Origin: Pseudoramibacter faecis
GTDB taxonomy: Bacteria > Bacillota > Clostridia > Eubacteriales > Eubacteriaceae
Assembly: GCF_036289405.1 (NCBI RefSeq)
Contig: NZ_JAYFFI010000003.1
Location: 135,516 to 199,515, forward strand
Direction: 5' to 3'
Length of the DNA stretch: 64,000 bases
Numbering within the stretch: position 1 is the stretch's first letter; every line of letters begins with the position of its first letter. Below the pieces are notes generated by a model, which was not told the origin of the DNA, did not search any database, and saw only the letters and a list, made by a program, of their open reading frames with translations. Below, piece after piece: positions 27,000 to 35,957 of the stretch. Both the position numbers and the translations under genes were made by a program.

Positions 27000-28337
27000 T
27001 TATTCAGCGTCCGCAGATGGCGTTTCCGCCTGCTGCTTTTCGTCAAAATTCTCAATCTGCTTGGCCGTATCTACCAGCATATCCAGTGTTTTGCGCCGTC
27101 TGACGGAATCGGTGATGTATTCTTTCATGCGATCATCCAGGGATTCCTTGTATTGGTCAAATTCCTGATTGAAAGCCTGAGCATATTCTTTGATTTCATC
27201 GTCAGTTTCTTCTTCGGTCGGTTCAATGCCTTCCGCTTTGCCAATGGCTTCGAGCACCAGATCTGCTTTAATATTCTTGATGGCGTCCGGCGCGATGGAT
27301 TCCTTAAAGACTTCGCGGCTCTGACCGGTGAATTTAAAATAATCATCCATGGAGAGTCCCTGTCCGCTCATCTGCTGGCGCATATTGTCAAACTGGCGGT
27401 CGACTTCTTCCTCCACCATCATATCCGGCACATCAATTTCAGCGGTTTCGACGGCGTGTTCAAGCGCCTGCGTACGTGCCACATTGAGCTGCGCATTTTT
27501 CTTTTCTTCCGCAATTTTGCTACGCAGATCGTCCTTCACTTCGTCTAAGGTGTCAAACTCGCTGACATCTTTGGCAAATTCGTCATCGAGCTCCGGCAGT
27601 TCCTTGCGCTGCACTTCAACCACGTGGACTTTAAAGACCGCATCCTTGCCTTGAAGATCTGCCGTGTGGTAATCTTCCGGAAAGGTGACATGGACTTCTT
27701 TATCGTCGCCGGACTTTACCCCGATAAGTTGGTCTTCAAAGCCTGGAATAAAGGTATTGCTGCCCAGTTCAAGGCTGTGGCCTTCATCCTTGCCGCCGTC
27801 AAAAGTTTCGCCGTCGATAAAGCCTTCGTAGTCGATCACAACGGTATCGCCGTTCGCGGCTTCCGCTTCGTCATCAGTCACCAAACGGGAATTCTGATCC
27901 TGCATTTTCTTCAGGCGTTCTTCGATATCGGTATCTTCAACCGTCGGTTCGAGCACCGGGATTTCCGCGCCTTTGTAATCGCCCAGGGTCACTTCCGGCT
28001 TGACCGCGACGCTCACCACAAAAACAGCTCCATCATCGCTCACATCGTCCACTTTATCGAGCGCTGGACGGGTGACCGGTTCGATTTTGGTTTCTGCGAT
28101 GGCATTTTGATAGGCTTCCGGGAAAGCAAATTCAATGGCATCTTCCAGAAAAACGCCCTTGCCATAGTGCGCTTCAATCACCTTTCTTGGCGCTTTTCCC
28201 TTGCGAAAACCCTGGACCGTAAAGTATTTCTTGTTCTTTTTGTAAGACTGATCCATCGCTTTTTGGAAATTATCCTTCGGAATGGACATTTCCAAGGTCA
28301 CGACGTTTTTTTCATTCTTTAAAATCTTAGCTGTCAT
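27000..28337 (-). CDS. tig: Trigger factor (ribosome-associated chaperone, PPIase)
   Basis: This 445-residue chaperone folds nascent chains at the ribosome exit. The N-terminal ribosome-binding domain contains the signature loop GFRKGKAPRKVIE (about 44-56). The FKBP-type PPIase domain (about 160-245) shows GDTVVIDYEGFIDGE. The C-terminal helical domain is rich in Glu and Lys. The ATG at 28337 follows TTGGAGG; the frame is open six codons further up with no better site. It heads the tig-clpP-clpX unit. Confidence 0.96.
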   Translation of the reverse strand: MTAKILKNEKNVVTLEMSIPKDNFQKAMDQSYKKNKKYFTVQGFRKGKAPRKVIEAHYGKGVFLEDAIEFAFPEAYQNAIAETKIEPVTRPALDKVDDVSDDGAVFVVSVAVKPEVTLGDYKGAEIPVLEPTVEDTDIEERLKKMQDQNSRLVTDDEAEAANGDTVVIDYEGFIDGETFDGGKDEGHSLELGSNTFIPGFEDQLIGVKSGDDKEVHVTFPEDYHTADLQGKDAVFKVHVVEVQRKELPELDDEFAKDVSEFDTLDEVKDDLRSKIAEEKKNAQLNVARTQALEHAVETAEIDVPDMMVEEEVDRQFDNMRQQMSGQGLSMDDYFKFTGQSREVFKESIAPDAIKNIKADLVLEAIGKAEGIEPTEEETDDEIKEYAQAFNQEFDQYKESLDDRMKEYITDSVRRRKTLDMLVDTAKQIENFDEKQQAETPSADAE

Positions 28338-28454
28338 TATATCCTCCAACAACAATATTTATGGCTTTTCAATTTTTAAAGTATATCATAGCTATTTTTT
28401 TCAATCAAGCCTGAATCTTTGCCAGTTTTGCCGAAAAATCAGCGATTCTCAAAC

Positions 28455-29147
28455 TTATTTTTCTTCTATTTTAACCGATGCGGCATCCTCGGCTGCTTGT
28501 GCTTTGCGCATAGCTTTTAGATCGTGTTTGCGCATATCGCAATAGTCTGCCAAAGGGCAGATATCGCATTTGGGATTGCGTGCCGAGCAAATCTTACGGC
28601 CGTGCCAGATCAATTGATGATGAGCACTAGACCATCGCGATTTTGGAATATTCTTTTGCAGCCCCCGTTCGACCTCTGTCACATTCTTTCCCTTGGCCAG
28701 TCCCAAGCGGTTAGATACCCGAAACACATGGGTATCCACGGCGATTGCCGGAATACCAAAGGCATTGCTCATCACCACATTGGCAGTTTTTCGTCCAACG
28801 CCAGGGAGAGAGGTCAGTTCTGTCATGGTTTTTGGCACTTCACCGTCAAAATTTTCCAGCAGCATATGACAGGTTTTGATGATATTTTTCGCCTTGGTAT
28901 TGGCTAAGCCACAGGTCTTGATTCTTTCCAATAACCCTGATTCCCCCAAAGACAAAATCGTTTCCGGCGTATTGTATTCCTTATATAATTCGGCGGTTAC
29001 AATATTAACACGCACATCCGTGCATTGTGCCGAGAGCATGGTGGCTATCAGCAGTTCAAAAGGGCTCGTATGGTCCAGACCGCATTTTTGATCCCCATAA
29101 TGTTCCTGGAGTAACTCTAAAACTTTTTTTCTTTCAGCTCGATTCAT
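28455..29147 (-). CDS. nth: Endonuclease III (DNA glycosylase/AP lyase)
   Basis: This 230-residue base-excision repair enzyme removes oxidised pyrimidines. The helix-hairpin-helix LPGVGRKTANVV includes the catalytic lysine; the catalytic aspartate is in AVDTHVFRV. The C-terminal [4Fe-4S] ligands follow C-x6-C-x2-C-x5-C (CSARNPKCDICPLADYC). About 25 residues follow the cluster, a small extra tail. The gene appears monocistronic, with the PBP terminator on its upstream side. Confidence 0.95.
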   Translation of the reverse strand: MNRAERKKVLELLQEHYGDQKCGLDHTSPFELLIATMLSAQCTDVRVNIVTAELYKEYNTPETILSLGESGLLERIKTCGLANTKAKNIIKTCHMLLENFDGEVPKTMTELTSLPGVGRKTANVVMSNAFGIPAIAVDTHVFRVSNRLGLAKGKNVTEVERGLQKNIPKSRWSSAHHQLIWHGRKICSARNPKCDICPLADYCDMRKHDLKAMRKAQAAEDAASVKIEEK

Positions 29148-29180
29148 TTAGTCTCCTTCCAAATTAAGTTTAAGCCTGTA

Positions 29181-29214
29181 AAAAGATCCCTGCGGAAACC
29201 CGCAAGGATCTTTT
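29181..29214 (-). terminator. Rho-independent terminator of the class A PBP gene
   Basis: A 9-bp outer stem (29181-29189 / 29206-29214) and inner TGCGG/CCGCA pairing are followed by a T-run on the minus strand. Confidence 0.85.
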
Positions 29215-29249
29215 TTCGCTGTCACTCTCTTTTACTATTCTATTGATTT

Positions 29250-31688
29250 TTAATTAAGACCCGTGATCAGGGCGTTTGCGCCTAACCGGCTCATATATGT
29301 GCCATAGACACCGGCAGAAAGACTCCCGTATCCGCCAAGGGCCACATTGTTCAGGTTGCCAACCCAAATGGAGGTGGTAAGATTTCCTGTGATTCCAGTA
29401 AACCACAAATCTTTCCCGGCATCAGTGGTTCCCGTTTTTCCGGCCGTCGAATAAACATTGGCTGCAGTCCCGGTTCCGCTGGTAACAACCTGGCGCAAGA
29501 TGCTCTTCATCGTCGTCGCCGTCGACTGCTTCATCACCTGATGCGAATCGAGGTTCAGATCCGACGCTCTAAAGATCGTCGTGCCATTGCTATTTTCCAC
29601 TTTTGTGATGAACTTCGGCTGATTATAAACCCCGCTGTTATTAAAGACGTTAAAGGCTGCCGCCATTTCAATCGGTTTAATCCCATTGCTCATCCCGCCA
29701 AGAGAAGTCGCCACATTATAATCATTATCGGTAAACGTGGTGATGCCCATAGTCTTCATCCACTCGATGGAGGTCTTAACGCCCATCCGATACATCACAT
29801 AGGCCGAAGGCGCGTTGAGCGATTGCACGATGGCTGTGGTCAACGATACCGATTCCCCTTTACCATGGGACGCCGGCGTCCAGTTGCCCAGACTGAAATG
29901 ATTGGGCAAGGTTGAACTAGCCGTAAATAATCCTTTATCGATCGCGCCGCTATAATAGAGCGGTTTAATGTTAGAGCCTGGCTGTCTGGCAGTATTGGCC
30001 ATATCAATCTGCGTGTTGCCGCCATAATAGGCACGGACAGAGCCATCCAAATCCATCGTCACAATCACATTCGTCACACTGCTGCCCGCCGGATACCTGC
30101 TCTGCGAAATCGACTGTGCCTGCTGCTGCATGCCCGTGTTAACCGTCGTGTAAATTTTATACCCGCCACTCGCCACTTTCTTACGAGTGTATTTAATGGC
30201 TTCACTTTTGGAAATTCCCTGGGTTTTCATCACAGAAGGTGCTTGCGCTTCCGCGTATTGCTGCAGCGCGCGGTTAACAAACTTTTCGTACCCCGATCTC
30301 ACTTGATTGTTCAGTGAACTGGAATCAAACTTTGCAACATTAATCTGTGTCGCTTTGGCCGCCTTCGCTTCCTTTTCGGTGATATAACCCAGTTTGGTCA
30401 TCCGATCCAATACCTGTTCCTGTCGATGCTTTGCTGCTGAATAGTGGGCGTTTGGCGCATAGGCAGACGGTGCCTGCGGCAATCCTGCCAGCATGGCGCA
30501 CTCTGCCAAGTTACAGCTCCAAATATCCTTGCCAAAATAGGTCTTGGCCGCTTCTTCAATCCCATATGCTGATGACCCAAAATAATATTCGTTCAGATAC
30601 ATTTCCAGAATTTGATTCTTGGAATATTTATCTTCGAGCTGCCAAGCGATGGAAATTTCTTTGAATTTGCGATTAATGGAGTCGCCCAGCGTCTGTTCTG
30701 TCGAAATATCCGGCAAGAACAACAGTCTTGCTAATTGCTGGGTAATAGTGCTTGCTCCCTGACTGGTCGCATCCCGGCTTACAAGATTTGAAACCAGAGA
30801 TCTTACAATTCCAAAATAGTCCACGCCGCCATGATCGTAAAACCGACTGTCTTCAATCGAAAGCAACGCATTTTTCATATTGTCCGGAATCTGATTCCAA
30901 GAAACATACGTTCTATTCTCCGAGAACAGTGATCCAATAGTTTGATTATCTGCTGAAATGATCTGTGTTTTCTGCTTCTGAGAATATTTATAATCGGAAA
31001 TATCTTGGCGATTATATTGATAGAGACCGACAACGGCCGCAATGCCTGCCAAGGCCAGAATCAGCAGCACAATCAAAACCTTCATCCAGGTCTTCATGCC
31101 TTTTTTCTTTTTCTTTTTGCTCGGCAAACCCGTCGGTGTCTTTCCACCGCTGCCGCCTTTGCGGTTTTTCTTCGCTTTGGCCGTTTTGCCTGAATTGGCT
31201 TTTCGCCCTTTCCCGGTCGATCGCTTGGCTTCTGCTTTTTTCTTTGCTGTTTCGCTCATCGTTGCGTCATCTTGTTTTTCTGCTGTCTGCTCTGGCATTG
31301 GTCCTGGTGCCTGTCTTACATTTCTTCTGGGCAACCCTTGGCGCTTTGGCGCTTTCGATTCACCTTTTTTCCCTGCTGCCGCATTTAAATTTTCAATAGC
31401 GGCCCCCACTTCCGGCGCATCGACATTGTCCATTTGCTCAACTTGCTTTTCCCAAGGTTCACTGTCAGAAGCATTCGGTATCACATCGTTGTCTGCCGTC
31501 ATTTCAGGCATCGATGGCTCTGCCGTCCGGGATGTTTCTTCCGTTGTCACCTCGTCGTTTGACGGCACCTTCCCTTTAAAAGAACTAAAAGAAAAATGTT
31601 TGGGCGTTTGGCCATCTCCCCGTTTGGGCAGACCTCTGCTGCCCTCCGGCTGGTTCGTTATTCTGCGCTTGTTTTTTTCTTCATCCAT
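29250..31688 (-). CDS. Class A penicillin-binding protein (transglycosylase/transpeptidase)
   Basis: This 812-residue bifunctional cell-wall synthase begins with an unusually long cytoplasmic region of about 200 residues, low in complexity and rich in Lys, Pro and Glu, ending in a run of lysines. One membrane helix follows (about 200-222). The GT51 glycosyltransferase domain has the catalytic glutamate in SIEDSRFYDHGG and TITQQLARLL. The transpeptidase domain has SNIK (SxxK) in QPGSNIKPL, SLN and KTGTTD. It is anchored with its enzyme domains outside. It lies 12 bp after the pseudouridine synthase gene. Confidence 0.93.
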   Translation of the reverse strand: MDEEKNKRRITNQPEGSRGLPKRGDGQTPKHFSFSSFKGKVPSNDEVTTEETSRTAEPSMPEMTADNDVIPNASDSEPWEKQVEQMDNVDAPEVGAAIENLNAAAGKKGESKAPKRQGLPRRNVRQAPGPMPEQTAEKQDDATMSETAKKKAEAKRSTGKGRKANSGKTAKAKKNRKGGSGGKTPTGLPSKKKKKKGMKTWMKVLIVLLILALAGIAAVVGLYQYNRQDISDYKYSQKQKTQIISADNQTIGSLFSENRTYVSWNQIPDNMKNALLSIEDSRFYDHGGVDYFGIVRSLVSNLVSRDATSQGASTITQQLARLLFLPDISTEQTLGDSINRKFKEISIAWQLEDKYSKNQILEMYLNEYYFGSSAYGIEEAAKTYFGKDIWSCNLAECAMLAGLPQAPSAYAPNAHYSAAKHRQEQVLDRMTKLGYITEKEAKAAKATQINVAKFDSSSLNNQVRSGYEKFVNRALQQYAEAQAPSVMKTQGISKSEAIKYTRKKVASGGYKIYTTVNTGMQQQAQSISQSRYPAGSSVTNVIVTMDLDGSVRAYYGGNTQIDMANTARQPGSNIKPLYYSGAIDKGLFTASSTLPNHFSLGNWTPASHGKGESVSLTTAIVQSLNAPSAYVMYRMGVKTSIEWMKTMGITTFTDNDYNVATSLGGMSNGIKPIEMAAAFNVFNNSGVYNQPKFITKVENSNGTTIFRASDLNLDSHQVMKQSTATTMKSILRQVVTSGTGTAANVYSTAGKTGTTDAGKDLWFTGITGNLTTSIWVGNLNNVALGGYGSLSAGVYGTYMSRLGANALITGLN

Positions 31689-31700
31689 TTGCTCATCCTT

Positions 31701-32633
31701 CTATATTTCTTCTTTATATTCACAATTGCCTCGCAATTGGTGCTGCAGGTTAACCAAATCTGATTTTAAAGGCGCATATAAAATATGCTGCCCTGTTTTC
31801 TGAAGGGATAATGCAATCGATCGCGCATGTAAAGCCGTCCGTCGAATGCCGTAAGTCCCGTCCGCCGTCATATTGTAAAGCGAATCGCCAATAATCGGAC
31901 AACCTATTGTGGCCAGATGCACCCGAATCTGATGGGTTCTCCCTGTCTCCAATCGCAGTGCAATTGCCGAGGCCTTTTGTTCGGGAAAGATCTCGAACAC
32001 ACGGTAATGCGTGATTGATGGTTTCCCCTCCGGCATGACACAGCGACGAATACCGTCTTCTGCCCGCCCGATCGGCAAATCAATGGTGCCGACCGTTTCC
32101 TCCGGGCAACCATTAACAAAGGCAAGATAGCGCTTCTCCGGTTTTGGAATTAACTGATGAGATTGCAAATAATGATGAACATATTTGTTCTTTGCAATCA
32201 CAATCACCCCAGAGGTATCACAGTCGAGACGCGTCACAAACCGCACCTTTGCGTACTGCCCGGTCGATTCAAAATAGCCGGCCACTAAATTCCCCAGCGT
32301 ATCCAACTGATGACTTTTGGTCGGATGGGTGACCAATCCGGCATCCTTATTCACTGCCAGAATTTCATCATCCTCGTAGATAATATCCACGATCCCCCGA
32401 ACCGGCCGCACATCGACAGATTCCCTCGGAAGCATCACTTCTATCGTATCGCCGCGGTGAACATCATCCACAAGCCAGCGGTCTTTTCCATTGATCATTA
32501 GTCGGCCGTCTCGAATGATCCGGCGCAAAATGCGACTAGAGTATCCTTGAATTTTCTGCAGGTAAACGCGCAGCGGCATTACTTCTTCACATTGGTTTTC
32601 GTAATGATAGTAATTAATTCCCTTATTGTTCAC
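31701..32633 (-). CDS. RluA/RluD-family pseudouridine synthase
   Basis: This 310-residue enzyme has an S4 RNA-binding domain (about 19-75, with LRRIIRDGRLMING) and a catalytic domain whose active-site aspartate lies in TRLDCDTSGVIVIAKN (about 135-150). TGRTHQIRVHLATIGCPIIGD is the second family motif. The target could be 23S rRNA (RluD-like) or tRNA, which sequence cannot tell. The start is unsure: GTG at 32633 has no clear ribosome site and ATG at 32579 is the alternative, though it would trim residues before the S4 domain. Confidence 0.85.
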   Translation of the reverse strand: MNNKGINYYHYENQCEEVMPLRVYLQKIQGYSSRILRRIIRDGRLMINGKDRWLVDDVHRGDTIEVMLPRESVDVRPVRGIVDIIYEDDEILAVNKDAGLVTHPTKSHQLDTLGNLVAGYFESTGQYAKVRFVTRLDCDTSGVIVIAKNKYVHHYLQSHQLIPKPEKRYLAFVNGCPEETVGTIDLPIGRAEDGIRRCVMPEGKPSITHYRVFEIFPEQKASAIALRLETGRTHQIRVHLATIGCPIIGDSLYNMTADGTYGIRRTALHARSIALSLQKTGQHILYAPLKSDLVNLQHQLRGNCEYKEEI

Positions 32634-32696
32634 AATATTTAATTCTATGGCAAAGCCTCGGTTAAATCAATTCATTTTCAAAAAAATTAAAACTAT

Positions 32697-33404
32697 TCAT
32701 GTCATATAATCGGTTTGCTTAAAACTAAAATAATCGGCAGAAGCCGTACCTCCAACGATAAAATGATCAAGAATTGAAATGCCCATGATTTCGCCGACCT
32801 GGACTAACCGATTTGTTAGCGCCAGATCTTCCTCGCTCGGCGTCACATCCCCAGATGGGTGATTGTGCGCTAAAATAATCGCAGAGGCACTTTGACGTAT
32901 CGCCGGATAAAAAACTTCCCGCGGATGCACCAGAGAACTATTGAGCGTCCCGACGGAGATTTCCTCGGCCTTAAAAATTTTATGCTTGGTGTCCAGTAAT
33001 AAAACAAAAAAATGTTCTCGTCTGGTGTCCCAAATGACCTCATTTAAAAAAGCGGCGACATCGTCCGGATTCTTAACCACGGGAAAATGATCAGGCCGGC
33101 GCTGAATGCGGTGCCCTAATTCCAGAGCTGCTTTGATTTTACAAGCCTTAGCCACGCCAATGCCCTTGAGTACCTGATCGTTGCACAATTCTGAAACCGA
33201 CGCCTGATACAAACGATTCAAATCGTCCTCATAGGCATGGAGCAATTTCCGCGCCAGATCCACCGCGGTCACTCGGCGCTCGCCTGAACCGATGATGATG
33301 GCGATAAGCTCTGCGCTGCTCATGGTCTTCGCGCCATGCGCCATCATTTTTTCTCTGGGCTTGTCATCTGCTGCCATCTCCCGAATCGTCATGTGCATTT
33401 TCAT
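32697..33404 (-). CDS. radC: RadC/JAB-domain protein
   Basis: This 235-residue protein has an N-terminal UPF0758-like helical part with helix-hairpin-helix features (LKGIGVAKACKIKAALELG) and a C-terminal JAB/MPN metalloprotease-like domain carrying HNHPSGDVTPSEEDL. The family is called RadC, but its role in DNA repair is doubtful and the function is not settled. The ATG at 33404 is chosen because GAGAGG sits just upstream. The frame is open to 33467 without a ribosome site. Confidence 0.9.
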   Translation of the reverse strand: MKMHMTIREMAADDKPREKMMAHGAKTMSSAELIAIIIGSGERRVTAVDLARKLLHAYEDDLNRLYQASVSELCNDQVLKGIGVAKACKIKAALELGHRIQRRPDHFPVVKNPDDVAAFLNEVIWDTRREHFFVLLLDTKHKIFKAEEISVGTLNSSLVHPREVFYPAIRQSASAIILAHNHPSGDVTPSEEDLALTNRLVQVGEIMGISILDHFIVGGTASADYFSFKQTDYMT

Positions 33405-33497
33405 TTTTCCTCTCAGCCTTTCAGCCAATTTATTATTTATTATAGCATGCGCCAAATACCGCGACAACTTTTAATCCCAAGCCTTAAATCCCCGTGC

Positions 33498-33525
33498 TTG
33501 CATCCTTTTCCCTAAATGATATAAT
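33498..33525 (+). promoter_or_regulatory. Candidate promoter of the CsoR-family gene
   Basis: A TTGCAT box at 33498-33503 and a TATAAT box at 33520-33525 are separated by 16 bp. The predicted start is about 30 bp before the ATG. No convincing CsoR-type inverted repeat was found in this short region. Confidence 0.5.
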
Positions 33526-33560
33526 AATTCAAAACATTGACGAGATATGGTGGTGATAAC

Positions 33561-33836
33561 ATGAAACAGTGCATGGACTCCAAAAATCTACACAGACGTT
33601 TAAAAAAAATTATCGGTCAGGTTCAGGCCATCGACCGCATGATTGACGAAGACATCCCCTGCGAAGACATCCTTTCCCAGATCAACGCGGTCAAATCTGC
33701 CACACACAAGGTCGGTCAGGTTGTTTTGGAAGGGCATCTTCATCATTGTGTACGCGACGGCATCGAACATGGTGATGCGGACAAAACCATTGCCAGTTTT
33801 GCCAAGGCAGTGGAACGCTTTTCCAACATGAAATAA
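33561..33836 (+). CDS. CsoR/RcnR-family metal-sensing repressor
   Basis: This 91-residue all-helical DNA-binding protein of the DUF156 family has the copper-sensor residue set Cys34, His59 and Cys63 (PCEDI and GHLHHCV), matching the Cys-His-Cys ligands of CsoR rather than the Cys-Cys pair of persulfide sensors. An extra cysteine is at residue 4. GGTGGTG precedes the ATG. It is the only plus-strand gene in this region and has its own promoter and terminator. No copper ATPase or chaperone gene is adjacent, so its regulon must lie elsewhere or have been lost; the next gene downstream is a pseudogene. Confidence 0.85.
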   Translation: MKQCMDSKNLHRRLKKIIGQVQAIDRMIDEDIPCEDILSQINAVKSATHKVGQVVLEGHLHHCVRDGIEHGDADKTIASFAKAVERFSNMK

Positions 33837-33845
33837 TTTTTAAAG

Positions 33846-33868
33846 ATCCACTTTGAAGGTGGATTTTT
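33846..33868 (+). terminator. Terminator of the CsoR-family gene
   Basis: The ATCCAC/GTGGAT stem (33846-33851 / 33859-33864) is followed by TTTTATT, 10 bp after the stop codon. From here to 34111 I see only AT-rich sequence without a credible gene. Confidence 0.65.
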
Positions 33869-34111
33869 ATTGCTTATTTTCCCCTCCGCAGTTTCGATTT
33901 TTTCATTTTGAAATACCCGAAGATTTTTTCTTTAATTCTTTTTCAATTTTATTTATTTGGTTTCTTCTAAGTGCTTCATCAGTTCTTCCAGACACACGAC
34001 TGGGTTCTCCTGTTTCGCATGGGACTAAAAATCCGAAATTATCTTTCTTTTTATTACTTTTTATAATAATATATTTCTATATAAAGAACTTTATTTTGGA
34101 GATAACGTACC

Positions 34112-34840
34112 ATGACTGTACAGCCACAATATCTTTGCATTGATCTTAAATCCTTTTATGCCTCGGTCGCCTGAATGGACCGAGGTCTTAACCCGCTCAA
34201 AACGAAATTGGTAGTCACCGACAAAACAATTTGTCTGGCTGTTTCACCGGCATTAAAGGCCCTCGGCATTCCCGGACGCCCCGTCTCTTCGAGATGCGCC
34301 AACGGCTGGAAAATCTTTCACGGCGCACCGGCCAAGTCATTCCCTTTATCATTGAACCGCCTCAGATGACCCATTATATTCAGGTTTCCACCGATATTTA
34401 TGCCATTTATCTTCAGTATATCGCGCCAGAGGATACCCACGTTTATTCAATTGATGAGGTTTTTATCGACGTAACGCCATATTTAAAAACTTACGATTTA
34501 ACAGCTCGTGAACTGGCCATACGCATCATCCGCAATATCCTGCAGACCACCGGCATCACCGCCACCGCCGGTATCGGCACCAACCTTTATCTGGCAAAGA
34601 TCGCGATGGATATCGTGGCCAAGCATGTTTCCCCGGATGGCGATGGCGTGCGCATCGCCGATTTAGATGAGCGCAGCTATCGCGAAAAATTATGGGATTA
34701 TCAGCCGCTAACCGACTTCTGGCGCATCAATCGCCATTTGCAGCACCTTTGTTCACTTTTAAGCGACAGGCAATCCCCGATATTAAAACTTATCTACTTT
34801 ATTCCCGATGCAGATCTGCCCGATCGCAGAATAACAGCAT
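34112..34840 (+). pseudogene. Y-family DNA polymerase (UmuC/UvrX-like), disrupted
   Basis: The opening YLCIDLKSFYASV carries the first metal-binding Asp, followed at once by an in-frame TGA. The same frame continues with MDRGLNPL and KTICLAVSPALKALGIPGRP. A frameshift near 34280 leads to RLFEMRQRLEN and then the catalytic palm HVYSIDEVFIDVTPYL and TGITATAGIGTNLYLAKIAMD. The frame then loses homology around residue 175 of this segment. The thumb and little-finger domains are absent. An intact relative has about 450-500 residues and carries out translesion synthesis. A stop, a frameshift and a 3' truncation make it inactive. Confidence 0.85.
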
Positions 34841-34848
34841 AACAAACC

Positions 34849-34965
34849 GGAAAGCTCGCCGCCATTGATCCCGTTCAGCACACCATAACGTTCGACGGAA
34901 AAGACGCCGTTCCCTTCGATTATCTTTACGCGATTAATTTCGCCGACAATGCAACCGCGATATAA
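34849..34965 (+). pseudogene. Remnant resembling the C-terminus of a YolD-like protein
   Basis: One frame reads GKLAAIDPVQHTITFDG followed by VPFDYLYAI, then a TAA at 34963. This matches the general pattern of the YolD-like family tail (G-x-V-x-x-ID-x-x-x-x-x-I-x-DG then IPFDDI). YolD-like genes commonly sit beside UvrX-type Y-family polymerases, which fits the preceding remnant. There is no N-terminal half. The assignment rests on a short match. Confidence 0.45.
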
Positions 34966-35025
34966 AATCCACTTTAACTTTCTCCTTCTCCAATCGCTTG
35001 TATTTTCCAATTCAATTTAACTTTC

Positions 35026-35049
35026 AGCACGCTTTTCAGCGTGCTATAT
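35026..35049 (+). terminator. Hairpin, possible terminator
   Basis: AGCACGC / GCGTGCT arms (35026-35032 / 35039-35045) are followed by a weak T-rich tail. It could end transcription from the polymerase/YolD remnant. Confidence 0.45.
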
Positions 35050-35065
35050 TTTGTTTAAATTTCAT

Positions 35066-35094
35066 ATTAAAAGCATTCTAAATATGCTTTTAAT
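35066..35094. promoter_or_regulatory. Perfect 11-bp inverted repeat before the oxidoreductase remnant
   Basis: ATTAAAAGCAT and ATGCTTTTAAT are separated by 7 bp, ending 20 bp before the start codon at 35115. It may have been an operator or leader hairpin for the now broken gene. Confidence 0.45.
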
Positions 35095-35114
35095 TGCTAT
35101 TTCCGGGGGATTCT

Positions 35115-35880
35115 ATGAAAAGACATCAACTTATTGTGATTGGTTTTGGCAAGGCCGGCAAAACCTTAGCCGCCAAATCGGCAGCGGCCGGTCAGTCCGT
35201 CGCTTTAATCGCGAAATATGATCACCGCGACGGCGGCACCTGCATCGATGTCGCCTGTATTCCCACGAAATTTCTTGAAAACCGTGCTCATTCTGTCATC
35301 AAGCAGGATCCCACGGCTTTTTATTAAAAGGCTATTACCAATAAAGATCAACTGATCCGCGCCCTGCGTCAGAAAACCACGACAAAGCAGCCGATGCCGG
35401 TGCTGATATCATTCACGCCCAGGCATCCTTTGAAGGTGAAGATGTGATCACCCTACACTTTGCCGATGGCCGGGAAAAACGTATTTTCGGGGAGACTATT
35501 GTGATCAACACCGGATCCCAATCTGTTGTACCGCCGATTCCGGGCCTCGCTGAAAGCAACCGCCTTTCTCCCGCATCGGCGATAGCGAGGCGCAGGCCCG
35601 ATCCAAAGGGCATCACGTTCGCGTGATGACCTTGCCGGCCGCTGTTATTCCCAAGGCCAATGTCCTGGGCAAAACCGACGGCCTGATCAAACTGATCGCC
35701 GATACGAACGACGATCAAATTCTCGGAGCCCACCTTTTCTGCGCCGAATCCCACGAGATTACCAACACCATCAAGGTGATGATGGATGCGTGTCTTCCCT
35801 ACACCGCGCTGCGGGATATGATTTTCACCCATCCCACAATGGGCGAAGCGTTTAACGATCTGCCAGAAATATGGTTCGCC
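35115..35880 (+). pseudogene. Pyridine nucleotide-disulfide oxidoreductase, frameshifted and internally deleted
   Basis: The N-terminal FAD domain starts normally (IVIGFGKAGKTLAAKSAAAG, then GGTCIDVACIPTKFL). It differs from the usual redox pair in reading CIDVAC with four residues between the cysteines. An early TAA follows at 35325. Another frame carries DAGADIIHAQASFEG and ETIVINTGSQSVVPPIPGL, and a third the dimerisation domain SRIGDSEAQARSKG, LGAHLFCAES and DMIFTHPTMGEAFNDL. The NADH-binding middle domain, about 180 residues, is missing. The parent type is a RclA/YkgC-like flavoprotein. No functional enzyme can be made. Confidence 0.85.
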
Positions 35881-35883
35881 AGA

Positions 35884-35917
35884 AAAAATGCCGGCTGGAA
35901 ATCCAGCCGGCATTTTT
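35884..35917. terminator. Strong bidirectional terminator
   Basis: A 16-bp perfect stem (35884-35899 / 35902-35917) with A- and T-runs lies between the convergent oxidoreductase and nitroreductase remnants. Confidence 0.9.
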
Positions 35918-35957
35918 GTTTGATTGTTATTTTATTTTTAAAGGGAGGGAAATGGTC

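Noticed and set aside
33853..34143. 96-codon plus-strand frame after the CsoR-family gene
   Set aside because: AT-rich and Phe-rich translation that starts inside the terminator; no ribosome site or homology.
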